Of a stretch of DNA of 64,000 nt, positions 56,862-64,000 are shown in pieces. This DNA comes from an uncultured Stenotrophomonas sp. GTDB taxonomy: Bacteria; Pseudomonadota; Gammaproteobacteria; Xanthomonadales; Xanthomonadaceae. Position 1 is the first letter of the stretch, and every line of letters starts with the position of its first letter. The stretch lies in the NCBI RefSeq assembly GCF_945952405.1, contig NZ_CAMFIA010000007.1, positions 124,001-188,000 on the forward strand. Direction: 5' to 3'. Both the position numbers and the translations under genes were made by a program. The notes under the pieces are model-generated. The model saw only the letters and a list, made by a program, of their open reading frames with translations, ran no database searches and had not been told where the DNA came from.

Positions 56862-57970
56862 AGGTGTTCCTGCGCTGGGCCGGCGACATGCTGCGCCGCT
56901 TCTTCAGCACGCTGGACTGGGTACTGTGCCTGGCCCTGGGCACGCTGATGGTGATCGGCCTGGCCACCTTGAAGAGCGCCGGTGGCGACGGCCTGGTAAT
57001 GGCCCAGGGCGCGCGTTTCGCGGTGGGCATGGCGGCGTTGTGGGGCATCTCGCGGGTACCGATCCTGCGCATCCGCTCGGCCACGCCGATGATCTACGCG
57101 ATCTCGATGATTCCGCTGCTGGCGGTGTTCGTGCTGGGCACCGGCAAGTATGGCCGGCAGTGGCTGGACCTGAAGTTCTTCTACCTGCAGCCGGCCGAAC
57201 TGCTGAAGGTCAGCCTGCCGATGATGGTGGCCTGGTACCTGCACAAGATGCCGCTGCCACCGCGCTTCAGCACGGTGCTGACCGCGCTGGTCATCATCGG
57301 CGTGCCGACCGGCCTGGTCATGCTGCAGCCCGACTTCGGCACCGGTGTCCTGATCGCCGCCAGCGGCGTGTTCGTGCTGCTGCTGGCGGGACTGCCGTGG
57401 TGGTGGGTCGGCCTCGGCGTGGGGGGCGTTGCCGCGGTCGCGCCGGTGGCCTGGTTCTGGCTGCTGCGACCGTACCAGAAGGATCGCATCATGATGTTCC
57501 TGGACCCGGAGATGGACGCGCTGGGCGCCGGCTGGAACATCATCCAGTCGAAGATCGCGATCGGCTCGGGCGGCTTCGACGGCAAGGGCTGGGGCGAAGG
57601 TTCGCAGTCGCACCTGAACTTCATTCCCGAGCAGACCACCGACTTCGCGTTCTCGGTGCTGAGCGAGGAATTCGGCTGGATCGGCGTGGCCACGGTGCTG
57701 GCGCTGTACCTGGTGGTGATCGGGCGTTGCCTGTGGATCGCCAGCCAGTCGCGCGATTCCTATTCGCGCCTGCTGGCCGGTGCCACCGGGCTGGCGTTCT
57801 TCGTCTACGTGCTGGTCAACGGCGGGATGATTTCCGGCCTGCTGCCGGTGGTGGGCGTGCCGATGCCGCTGATCAGCTACGGCGGTACCTCGGCGGTCTC
57901 GCTGCTGGCGGGCTTCGGGCTGGTGATGGCGGTGCGCAGCCACAATCCGGTGCACGGCGGTTACGGCTAG
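56858..57970 (+). CDS. rodA: SEDS glycosyltransferase RodA (first copy)
   Basis: 370 residues with about ten membrane helices. Polymerises lipid II with PBP2. SEDS markers are GTGKYGRQWLDL, QPAELLKVSLP, GWNIIQSKIAIGSGG, the large external loop with TTDFAFSVLSEEFG (conserved Asp) and the C-terminal PLISYGGTSAVSLLAG. ATGA overlap with mrdA marks it as the canonical partner. A second rodA follows after a SMAG repeat. Confidence 0.96.
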   Translation: MKVFLRWAGDMLRRFFSTLDWVLCLALGTLMVIGLATLKSAGGDGLVMAQGARFAVGMAALWGISRVPILRIRSATPMIYAISMIPLLAVFVLGTGKYGRQWLDLKFFYLQPAELLKVSLPMMVAWYLHKMPLPPRFSTVLTALVIIGVPTGLVMLQPDFGTGVLIAASGVFVLLLAGLPWWWVGLGVGGVAAVAPVAWFWLLRPYQKDRIMMFLDPEMDALGAGWNIIQSKIAIGSGGFDGKGWGEGSQSHLNFIPEQTTDFAFSVLSEEFGWIGVATVLALYLVVIGRCLWIASQSRDSYSRLLAGATGLAFFVYVLVNGGMISGLLPVVGVPMPLISYGGTSAVSLLAGFGLVMAVRSHNPVHGGYG

Positions 57971-57978
57971 CACTGTAA

Positions 57979-58003
57979 GCAGCCGAGCATGGCTCGGCTC
58001 TAC
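57979..58003. repeat. SMAG-type hairpin between the two rodA genes
   Basis: AGCCGAGCATGGCTCGGCTC with a terminal TAC, an 8-bp stem, located 9 bp after the first rodA stop. Confidence 0.85.
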
Positions 58004-58060
58004 AGAGGGCCGAAGCGGCCTGACAGCTTCACGCAAGCGCGCGTTGCTACCGTGGCCGGC

Positions 58061-59155
58061 GTGTACTGGAAACGACTCCTGGGCGGCTGCCGTGAGGCGG
58101 TGCGCACGATCGATCTGCCGTTGCTGGCCGCGCTGTTGATCCTGATGGGTGCTGGCCTGGCGGTGCTGCACAGCGTATCCGGCCCGGTGGCCGGGCAGGC
58201 GGCGCGCTTTGCCGGCGGCCTGTTGGCGATGTGGCTGCTGTCGCGGGTTCCGCTGCCGCGCCTGCGCGCGTGGACGCCCGCGCTGTATGCGGCGTCGATG
58301 CTGCCGCTGATGGCGGTCTACGTGATCGGCACCGGCAAGTACGGACAGCGCTGGCTCAACCTCGGCGTGTTCTACCTGCAGCCGTCGGAGCTGCTCAAGC
58401 TGAGCCTGCCGTTGATGATGGCGTGGTACCTGCACCGGCAACCGCTGCCACCGTCGCCACGCACGGTGCTGACATCGGCGGTGCTGATCGGCGTGCCGGC
58501 GGTGCTGATCCTGATGCAGCCCAATCTCGGCACCGCCACGCTGGTCACCGCCAGCGGCGTGTTCGCCCTGCTGCTGGCCGGCCTGCACTGGGGCTGGGTG
58601 GCCACCGGCGCCACCGGACTGGCGGTGGCCGCGCCGTTGGCGTGGTTCGGCCTGCTGCGGCAGTACCAGAAGGATCGCGTGCTGACCTTCCTCGACCCGG
58701 CGGCGGACCCGCTGGGTACCGGCTGGAACATCCTGCAGTCGCGCATCGCGATTGGCTCCGGGGGCTGGCAGGGCCGCGGCTGGGGGCAGGGCACCCAGGC
58801 CACGCTGGATTTCCTGCCCGAATACACGACCGACTTTGCATTCTCGGTGCTGGCCGAAGAATTCGGCTGGATCGGCGTAGCGACGCTGTTCGCGTTGTAC
58901 CTGTTCGTTGTCGGGCGCTGCCTGTGGATCGCGGTGCACGCACGCGACACCCATGCACGGTTGCTGGCCGGCAGCCTCGGGCTGGCCTTCTTCGTCTATG
59001 TACTGGTGAACGGTGGAATGATCTCCGGCCTGCTGCCGGTGGTGGGTATTCCGATGCCGTTGATCAGCTACGGCGGGACATCGGCGGTTTCGCTGCTGGC
59101 CGGCATCGGGCTGGTGATGGCGGTGCGCGGGCATCGGCCGGTGCACGGGGGATAG
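58061..59155 (+). CDS. SEDS glycosyltransferase RodA paralogue (tandem second copy)
   Basis: 364 residues from the GTG at 58061; GTG 58052 is also possible, and the frame is open further upstream across the SMAG repeat without family similarity. It aligns with the first RodA from end to end, with long near-identical blocks (GLAFFVYVLVNGGMISGLLP, SYGGTSAVSLLAG) and the same external TTDFAFSVLAEEFG. All SEDS markers are kept, so it is probably active. No second mrdA lies beside it. Confidence 0.92.
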   Translation: MYWKRLLGGCREAVRTIDLPLLAALLILMGAGLAVLHSVSGPVAGQAARFAGGLLAMWLLSRVPLPRLRAWTPALYAASMLPLMAVYVIGTGKYGQRWLNLGVFYLQPSELLKLSLPLMMAWYLHRQPLPPSPRTVLTSAVLIGVPAVLILMQPNLGTATLVTASGVFALLLAGLHWGWVATGATGLAVAAPLAWFGLLRQYQKDRVLTFLDPAADPLGTGWNILQSRIAIGSGGWQGRGWGQGTQATLDFLPEYTTDFAFSVLAEEFGWIGVATLFALYLFVVGRCLWIAVHARDTHARLLAGSLGLAFFVYVLVNGGMISGLLPVVGIPMPLISYGGTSAVSLLAGIGLVMAVRGHRPVHGG

Positions 59156-59160
59156 GGGTT

Positions 59161-59444
59161 CCAGCCAACGGCGCCGCCCCTCGTGGGTGGTCGCATAACG
59201 CGGCTCATGTGTGGGGCGGGCGCGGTGGGTTCGCAGGACACGCCGTAAACCCGTCCCTGGGGGCTTGGCAGCCGCTTGCTGCGTACACGGCAAGACCGGG
59301 GTTGGGCGTCCTGCCCAACCCGCCCGAGGCATGCCTCGGGCCCATGCGGCTGACACCCCCGCGTATACCCAACCCGACCAGCCCACCCGCGGCTTCTGCT
59401 TTCCGCAACAAACCCCACCCACGAGGGGCGGCGCCGTTGGCTGG
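59161..59444. repeat. MITE-like element with 30-bp terminal inverted repeats
   Basis: Left arm 59161-59190 and right arm 59415-59444 are perfect reverse complements (start CCAGCCAACGGCGCCGCCCC). Inside are two nested hairpins: GGGTTGGGC-GTCCT-GCCCAACCC (59299-59321) and the perfect palindrome CCCGAGGCATGCCTCGGG (59323-59340). No target-site duplication or transposase is visible. Confidence 0.75.
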
Positions 59445-59562
59445 ACACTTCCTGACTCTGCGCAACGCCCGTTGTGTAAGCGTTCTCACGCTCCGTCATA
59501 GCGGTATCCCTGCTGACGAAAGTCCATAAAAAGCGTTAGCTGGTTCACACTTTTACAGCGCG

Positions 59563-59576
59563 TTGATCCTGATCAA
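59563..59576. promoter_or_regulatory. Perfect FNR/Anr-type box
   Basis: TTGAT-CCTG-ATCAA matches the FNR consensus at all ten positions. The next gene (mltB) is more than 330 bp away, so its target may be an RNA in the intervening non-coding region. Confidence 0.55.
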
Positions 59577-59735
59577 TGGACTTGTCGTAATCGGCCTGCA
59601 CAATGGCGGCCCGTTCGGCACGGCGCGCCGTCAATCGATGCAGCGCGAGGGGGCGTCGAGCGGGAAGCAGTACTGATCCAACGGGTACAGGGAGCGCGGG
59701 GTACTGCCACTGGGGAGCGGCAGCCGCGCAGGTAT

Positions 59736-59786
59736 CGACCGGATCCGGTCGCCGGTTGCGTCTGCGGGGATGGGGACGCAACCGGC
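59736..59786. ncRNA. Candidate structured RNA region
   Basis: Perfect palindrome CGACCGGATCCGGTCG (59736-59751) abuts a 12-bp stem GCCGGTTGCGTC / GACGCAACCGGC (59751-59762, 59775-59786) with a purine-rich loop containing GGGGATGGGG. Upstream lies an FNR-type box. No known RNA family recognised; it may also be only a repeat. Confidence 0.3.
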
Positions 59787-59910
59787 AACCTCTGCCTGAA
59801 TGGGGAAGAGTGATCACGACGTCTTCACATTTCCCGCTGCTCGCAGGCAAATCGTTGTGATTCATGGTGTTAGGGGTTTTAATTCATCTATGACCTGCTA
59901 ACCTGCGACG

Positions 59911-61056
59911 ATGATTCGACGCACTCTGGCCTGCATGCTCACCCTCGGCCTGGTCGCCTGCGCGACCCAGCCGAAGTCCCCGCCGTCTTCGCCCCAGGCC
60001 AGCAGTACGCCGCGCCAGCCCGCCGCCAAGGTTCATGGCCCGGCCGAGGCGGCACCCGAAGCCACCGCTGCCACGGCGCCGCCGGTTGACCTCACGCCGG
60101 TACCGTTCGACGTCGCGCGGGCCCGCTTCATCGCCGATACCGCCAAGCGCTATGGCCTGAAGCCGGACCAGATCAGCAGCGTGCTCGACCAGGCCCAGGT
60201 CCGCCAGCCGATCATCGCCGCGATGTCGCGCCCGGCAGAGCGGGTCAAGCCGTGGAACGAATACCGGCCGATGTTCATCAGCAAGGCGCGCATCGATGGC
60301 GGCCGTGCGTTCCTGGCCGAGCATCGCGCTGAGCTGGATCGCGTGCAGCAGCGCACCGGGGTGCCGGCCGAAGTGATCGTGGCGATCATCGGCGTGGAAA
60401 CCAGCTACGGCAAGAACGCCGGCAGTCATCGCGTGCTGGATGCGCTGTACACGCTGGCGTTCTATTACCCGCGCAGTGGCGACCCCGCCAAGCTGGAACG
60501 CGAAGTCCGCCGCGAACTGTTCTTCCGCGACGAGCTGGCCAAGCTGTTCGAGCTGGGCCGCGAAGAGAAGCTGGACATCACCACGCTCAAGGGCAGCTAT
60601 GCCGGTGCGATGGGCATGGGCCAGTTCATGCCGTCCAGCTACCTCGATTACGCCGTGGATGGCAACGGCGATGGCCGCCGCGACCTGTTCAACAGCTATG
60701 ACGACGTGTTCTCGTCCATCGCCAACTACTTCGTGAAGAAGGGCGGCTGGGTGCGGGGCGGGCAGGTCGCCGTGCCGGCCACGCTGGCAGCGGGCCGCGA
60801 AGAATTCAATCCGACCGAATGGATGCCGACCTGGTCGCTGGCCGAGCTGGCGCAGCGTGGCTACCAGCCGAGCGCAGCGGTGCAGCCGGGCGCCACCGCG
60901 ACCCCGATCACCCTTGAAGGCAGCACCGGCAAGCAGTACTGGCTGGGCTTCCAGAACTACTACGCGATCACCCGCTACAACCTCTCGAAAATGTACGCGA
61001 TGGCCGTGTTCCAGTTGTCCCAGGCCATCGCCGGACAGGAGCTGCCCCCGGCATGA
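59911..61056 (+). CDS. mltB: Membrane-bound lytic murein transglycosylase B
   Basis: 381-residue outer-membrane lipoprotein (lipobox LVAC, Cys17). Catalytic Glu163 lies in IIGVETSYGKNAGSHR; further MltB motifs are YAGAMGMGQFMPSSY and FNSYDDVFSSIANYF. Cleaves glycan strands to give anhydromuropeptides. Overlaps rlpA by 4 bp and lies in the elongation cluster. Confidence 0.96.
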   Translation: MIRRTLACMLTLGLVACATQPKSPPSSPQASSTPRQPAAKVHGPAEAAPEATAATAPPVDLTPVPFDVARARFIADTAKRYGLKPDQISSVLDQAQVRQPIIAAMSRPAERVKPWNEYRPMFISKARIDGGRAFLAEHRAELDRVQQRTGVPAEVIVAIIGVETSYGKNAGSHRVLDALYTLAFYYPRSGDPAKLEREVRRELFFRDELAKLFELGREEKLDITTLKGSYAGAMGMGQFMPSSYLDYAVDGNGDGRRDLFNSYDDVFSSIANYFVKKGGWVRGGQVAVPATLAAGREEFNPTEWMPTWSLAELAQRGYQPSAAVQPGATATPITLEGSTGKQYWLGFQNYYAITRYNLSKMYAMAVFQLSQAIAGQELPPA

Positions 61057-62327
61057 ACATCAGATGGCTGGTCCCAGGCTTGATCGTCCTCGCGCTGGCC
61101 GCCTGCAGCAGCGCGCCGAAGAAGCCGGCCACGGCCGGCCACGGTGGCAAGTCCGGCGGCACGCTGGTGCAGGGCCGCGGCTCGCGACCGGCGCACTGCC
61201 CGGAAGGCTCGCCGTACGCGGCGGCCAAGGAAGACCTGAGCACCCGCGGCAACTACACCGCCGGGGGCCTGTACAAGCCGGGCGTGCGTGACAGCACCCC
61301 GGACTACGTTCCCAACGTGGCCTGCATTCCCGAGCCGGAAGTAACGGCCGAGGAACGCTCGGCGATCGGCAACAAGTCGCCGTACGTGGTGCTGGGCAAG
61401 TCGTACAACGTGCTTGACGACACCCGCAACTATGTCGAGCGCGGCACCGCGTCGTACTACGGCGCCAAGTTCCATGGCCGCCTGACCTCCAACCGCGAGG
61501 TCTATGACATGTACCAGTTCACCGCCGCGCACAAGACGCTGCCGCTGCCCAGCTTTGCCCGCGTGACCAATCTGGACAATGGTGAATCGGTGATCGTGCG
61601 CGTCAACGACCGCGGCCCGTTCCATGATGGCCGCGTGGTCGATCTCAGCTATGCCGCCGCGGTGCGCCTGGGCATCACCCAGCGCGGCACCGGCAATGTC
61701 GAGGTGCGCGCGCTGCAGCCGGGCGAAAGCAACCTGCTGGCGCAGAAGCCGTCGCGCCGCGAGCGCCGTGCGGCCGAAGCCGCGGCCAGCGCGGTGGCCA
61801 GTGCACGCCCGGCAGCCAGCACGCGCACCGCCGCCGACAGCGACATCGATCGCCTGGTCAAGCGCCTGCCGGCCGATGGCATGCCTGCGCGTGGCCAGCC
61901 CGCCACCACCCAGGGCGTGGCCAGCAGCGTGCCGGACGTGGCGGTCAGCAGCCTGCCGCCGAGCGCGCCGCCTTCGCGCAGCCCCGCGCCGGTTGCCGCC
62001 GTTGTCGCCAGCAGTGCCCCGCGCGCGGTGGCAGCGGCGCCGGTGCGCAGCGCCGCGGTCACGCCGGCCGCCCCCAGCCTGTCGCAACAGGTGGTGGGCG
62101 CGGTGATGGTGCAGGTCGCCAGTTTCTCCAACCGCGACAACGCCAACCGTGCGATGGGCCAGCTCAATGCCGCCGGCATCGTCGGCGCGACCATCAGTGA
62201 CATCGCCGCCGGTGGCCGCACCCTGTTCCGCCTGCGGGTTCCCGCCAGCGACCATGCCAGCGCCGCGGAACTTGTCGGCCGTATCGCCGGTCTGGGCCTG
62301 GGTTCGCCGCAGATCGTCAAGGATTGA
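61053..62327 (+). CDS. rlpA: Septal-ring lytic transglycosylase RlpA
   Basis: 424-residue lipoprotein (lipobox LAAC). The double-psi beta-barrel domain (about 125-225) has GTASYYGAKFHGRLTSN, catalytic His in AAHKTLPLP, and VNDRGPFHDGRV (catalytic Asp). A long Ala/Pro/Ser linker leads to a C-terminal SPOR domain (about 350-424, VMVQVASFSNRDNANRAM) that binds denuded septal glycan. Coupled to mltB by ATGA. Confidence 0.95.
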   Translation: MNIRWLVPGLIVLALAACSSAPKKPATAGHGGKSGGTLVQGRGSRPAHCPEGSPYAAAKEDLSTRGNYTAGGLYKPGVRDSTPDYVPNVACIPEPEVTAEERSAIGNKSPYVVLGKSYNVLDDTRNYVERGTASYYGAKFHGRLTSNREVYDMYQFTAAHKTLPLPSFARVTNLDNGESVIVRVNDRGPFHDGRVVDLSYAAAVRLGITQRGTGNVEVRALQPGESNLLAQKPSRRERRAAEAAASAVASARPAASTRTAADSDIDRLVKRLPADGMPARGQPATTQGVASSVPDVAVSSLPPSAPPSRSPAPVAAVVASSAPRAVAAAPVRSAAVTPAAPSLSQQVVGAVMVQVASFSNRDNANRAMGQLNAAGIVGATISDIAAGGRTLFRLRVPASDHASAAELVGRIAGLGLGSPQIVKD

Positions 62328-62427
62328 TCCGCGCGGGCCGGTGCTGCCGGCCCACGCTCCCCCGGCCTTACAATGGCCGTTACGTTCCACCCTCCATTCC
62401 TGGCCGTCCCCTGGAGCCTGCTGTCCA

Positions 62428-63648
62428 ATGAATTTCCGTTCCGCCGCCACTGCCCTGGCCGCCACCCTGGTGGTGGGCCTGGCTTCCGCCCAGACGCCGC
62501 TGCCGACTCCGGCCACGCCGGCGCCTGCCGCCGCCGCTGCCGCCCCGGCCACCGTCGCCACTCCGCCGGCCCCGGCACCGAGCGTGTCCAAGGCCTGGGT
62601 CCTGATGGATTACGCCACCGGCCAGGTGCTGGCCGGCGAGAACGTCCATGAGCAGCTGGCCCCGGCCAGCATCACCAAGGTGATGACGTCCTACGTGGTC
62701 GCCGCCGAAGTCAAGAACGGCAAGGTCCGTGCGGATGACCAGGTGATGATGAGCGAGCGCGCCTGGCGCGAAGGCGGCGCGGGTACCGATGGCAGCTACA
62801 GCGGCTTCCCGGTCAACCAGACCGCACGCCTGGAAGACATGGAAAAGGGCATGGCGATCCAGTCCGGCAATGACGCCGCGATCGCCCTGGCCGAACACGT
62901 GGCCGGCAGCGAGGAAGCCTTTGCCTCGCTGATGAACAGCTACGCCGCCAAGATCGGCATGAAGGACTCGCACTTCGTCAACGCTCACGGGCTGACCGCG
63001 CAGGGCCACCACAGCACCGCCTACGACCTCGCGCTGCTGGGCCGCGCGATGGTGCGCGATTACCCGGAAACCTACGCGTACAACAAGATCAAGGAATTCC
63101 AGGTCGGCAGCATCAAGCAGCCGAACCGCAACCTGCTGCTGTGGCGCGATGGCAGCGTGGACGGCATCAAGACCGGCCATACCTCTGAAGCCGGCTACTG
63201 CCTGATGAGCTCGGCCCAGCGTGGCGACCAGCGCCTGATCGCCGTGGTGCTGGGCGGTGCGTCGGAGAAGCAGCGTGCCGATGACAGCCTGGCCCTGCTG
63301 AACTGGGGCTTCCGCTTCTTCGAGACCCACCGCCTGTACGAGCCGGGCAAGGCCGTGGCCGAGCACAAGGTCTGGAAGGGCACCACTGACAAGGTGCAGC
63401 TGGGCGTGGCCCAGCCGATGCTGGTCAGCGTGCCGCGTGGCCGCTACAACGACCTGAAGCCGAGCATCGACGTGCCGAAGACCCTGGAAGCACCGTTCAC
63501 CGCTGGCCAGCAGGTCGGCACCGTGAAGGTCACCCTGGATGGCAAGGTCATTGCCGAGGCCCCGCTGGTGGCGGTGGCTGCGGTCGAACAGGCCGGCTTC
63601 TTCAAGCGCCTGTGGGACAGCTTCTGGATGTGGTGGGAATCGGAATGA
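62428..63648 (+). CDS. dacC: D-alanyl-D-alanine carboxypeptidase (PBP5/6 type)
   Basis: 406 residues. Signal peptide ending ASAQ, an Ala/Pro spacer, and a penicillin-binding domain with SITK (Ser81), SGN near 141 and KTG in IKTGHTSEAGYCL. The C terminus ends in an amphipathic membrane-binding helix (FFKRLWDSFWMWWE), typical of PBP5. Trims pentapeptides at the last D-Ala. Last gene of the elongation cluster; symbol assigned by family and position (dacA/dacC). Confidence 0.93.
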   Translation: MNFRSAATALAATLVVGLASAQTPLPTPATPAPAAAAAAPATVATPPAPAPSVSKAWVLMDYATGQVLAGENVHEQLAPASITKVMTSYVVAAEVKNGKVRADDQVMMSERAWREGGAGTDGSYSGFPVNQTARLEDMEKGMAIQSGNDAAIALAEHVAGSEEAFASLMNSYAAKIGMKDSHFVNAHGLTAQGHHSTAYDLALLGRAMVRDYPETYAYNKIKEFQVGSIKQPNRNLLLWRDGSVDGIKTGHTSEAGYCLMSSAQRGDQRLIAVVLGGASEKQRADDSLALLNWGFRFFETHRLYEPGKAVAEHKVWKGTTDKVQLGVAQPMLVSVPRGRYNDLKPSIDVPKTLEAPFTAGQQVGTVKVTLDGKVIAEAPLVAVAAVEQAGFFKRLWDSFWMWWESE

Positions 63649-63672
63649 TCCACGCCCCGGCGTGGTGAATGG

Positions 63673-63698
63673 AAAAGGCCGGCGAATGCCGGCCTTTT
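63673..63698. terminator. Bidirectional terminator
   Basis: AAAAGGCCGGC (63673-63683) and GCCGGCCTTTT (63688-63698) with a GAAT loop and a following T, between dacC and a convergent gene. Confidence 0.92.
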
Positions 63699-63753
63699 TC
63701 ATTGCAGCGGGTGCGCCGGGCCACGCGGCCGGCAGCCGTCCGTTTGATCGGCC

Positions 63754-64000
63754 TCACAGCGAGCGGCTGATGGTGAAGCTGCCGAACACCGGGGCCTCGC
63801 GCTGGCCGTAGAACTCGCGGGTGCTGTGGTAGCGCGCCACCGCGAACTTCCAGCGGCCGTGCGTCAGCGCCATGCCGTAGCCGCCCTGCGCCACCACGTG
63901 CCGCTTGTCGACGCTGTGGCTGCTGCGGAACGTGTTGCCGTCCAGGGTGATGTCGCGGATCATCCATGCCGCATCGGTGGTGACGAACATGTGCCACGAC
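63754..64000 (-). CDS. LpxR-family lipid A deacylase, C-terminal part (partial)
   Basis: The last 81 codons of a gene that continues past the window end. The segment IRDITLDGNTFRSSHSVDK matches the conserved C-terminal motif of DUF2219/LpxR outer-membrane proteins, and the ending PVFGSFTISRSL has the alternating pattern of a last beta-strand. LpxR removes the 3'-acyloxyacyl chain of lipid A in Salmonella; the catalytic residues lie outside the window. Confidence 0.75.
   Translation of the reverse strand, partial: SWHMFVTTDAAWMIRDITLDGNTFRSSHSVDKRHVVAQGGYGMALTHGRWKFAVARYHSTREFYGQREAPVFGSFTISRSL

Larger units (their letters stand above)
59156..59910. other. Long non-coding stretch before mltB
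   Basis: 755 bp without a convincing gene. It holds a 284-bp element bounded by 30-bp inverted repeats (59161-59444), a perfect FNR-type box (59563-59576), and two strong palindromes (59736-59751 and 59751-59786) that could belong to a structured RNA. Open frames here are Arg/Gly-rich and lack ribosome-binding sites. Confidence 0.6.

Noticed and set aside
57989..58060. Longer upstream start for the second rodA, beginning inside the SMAG repeat.
   Set aside because: The extra residues do not match the RodA N terminus, and a GTG at 58061 gives the expected length.
59161..59444. Element considered as an insertion sequence.
   Set aside because: Too short to encode a transposase and no target-site duplication is visible at its ends; called MITE-like at most.
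59603..59860. 85-codon frame in the non-coding region before mltB.
   Set aside because: Arg/Gly/Ser-rich, no ribosome-binding site, and it runs through the strong palindromes; not called as a gene.

Overview
The window is GC-rich, densely coding gamma-proteobacterial chromosome that best fits the Stenotrophomonas maltophilia complex. The strongest evidence is a complete smeT-smeDEF efflux locus (36919-43583), with a 219-residue SmeT and its AT-rich operator, plus many GTAG-headed palindromic repeats of the SMAG type. No tRNA, rRNA, CRISPR array, transposase or phage gene was seen. Gene order is that of a stable core chromosome, with small dispersed repeats in most intergenic gaps.

Layout. 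119-1988: glmU and a GNAT acetyltransferase, then a 23-bp repeat array. 2151-9948 (minus strand): a seven-gene unit of membrane-fusion protein, ABC ATPase, two FtsX-type permeases, PDZ protein, sigma-54 response regulator and NtrY-like kinase. A near-consensus sigma-54 promoter (9982-9998) and a cluster of TGTCCG half-sites (10040-10109) lie in front of it; this apparently self-controlled exporter is the most interesting system here. 10152-11990: glmS. 12440-19922: CBS protein, two VOC/glyoxalase proteins, a PLP enzyme, oligopeptidase A, an SDR, a DUF1415 protein and a YajQ-family protein. 20078-29749: DMT transporter, metNI, lipocalin, two S9 peptidases and an aminotransferase. 29803-35483: DUF454 protein, then lptM-dapF-DUF484-xerC in the enterobacterial order, a DUF3079 protein, and hslVU behind a sigma-32-like promoter.

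35580-50660: Gfo/Idh oxidoreductase, smeT-smeDEF, iron-permease-family protein, two unknown small genes, a CDA-fold deaminase, ubiE, an M1 lipoprotein peptidase and a tight three-gene operon of unknown role. 50804-63648: a PfkB kinase diverges from a long cell-elongation cluster (mreB-mreC-mreD-mrdA-rodA-second rodA-mltB-rlpA-dacC) holding the Rod scaffold, transpeptidase, SEDS polymerases and three peptidoglycan-trimming enzymes. The window closes with the 3' end of a convergent LpxR-like lipid A deacylase.

SMAG repeats sit between genes, inside apparent operons (hslV/hslU, smeE/smeF, rodA/rodA2), across one stop codon and within the mreC reading frame. Two copies of a long palindrome, two copies of a second inverted repeat, and a 284-bp element with 30-bp terminal inverted repeats add further repeat families.
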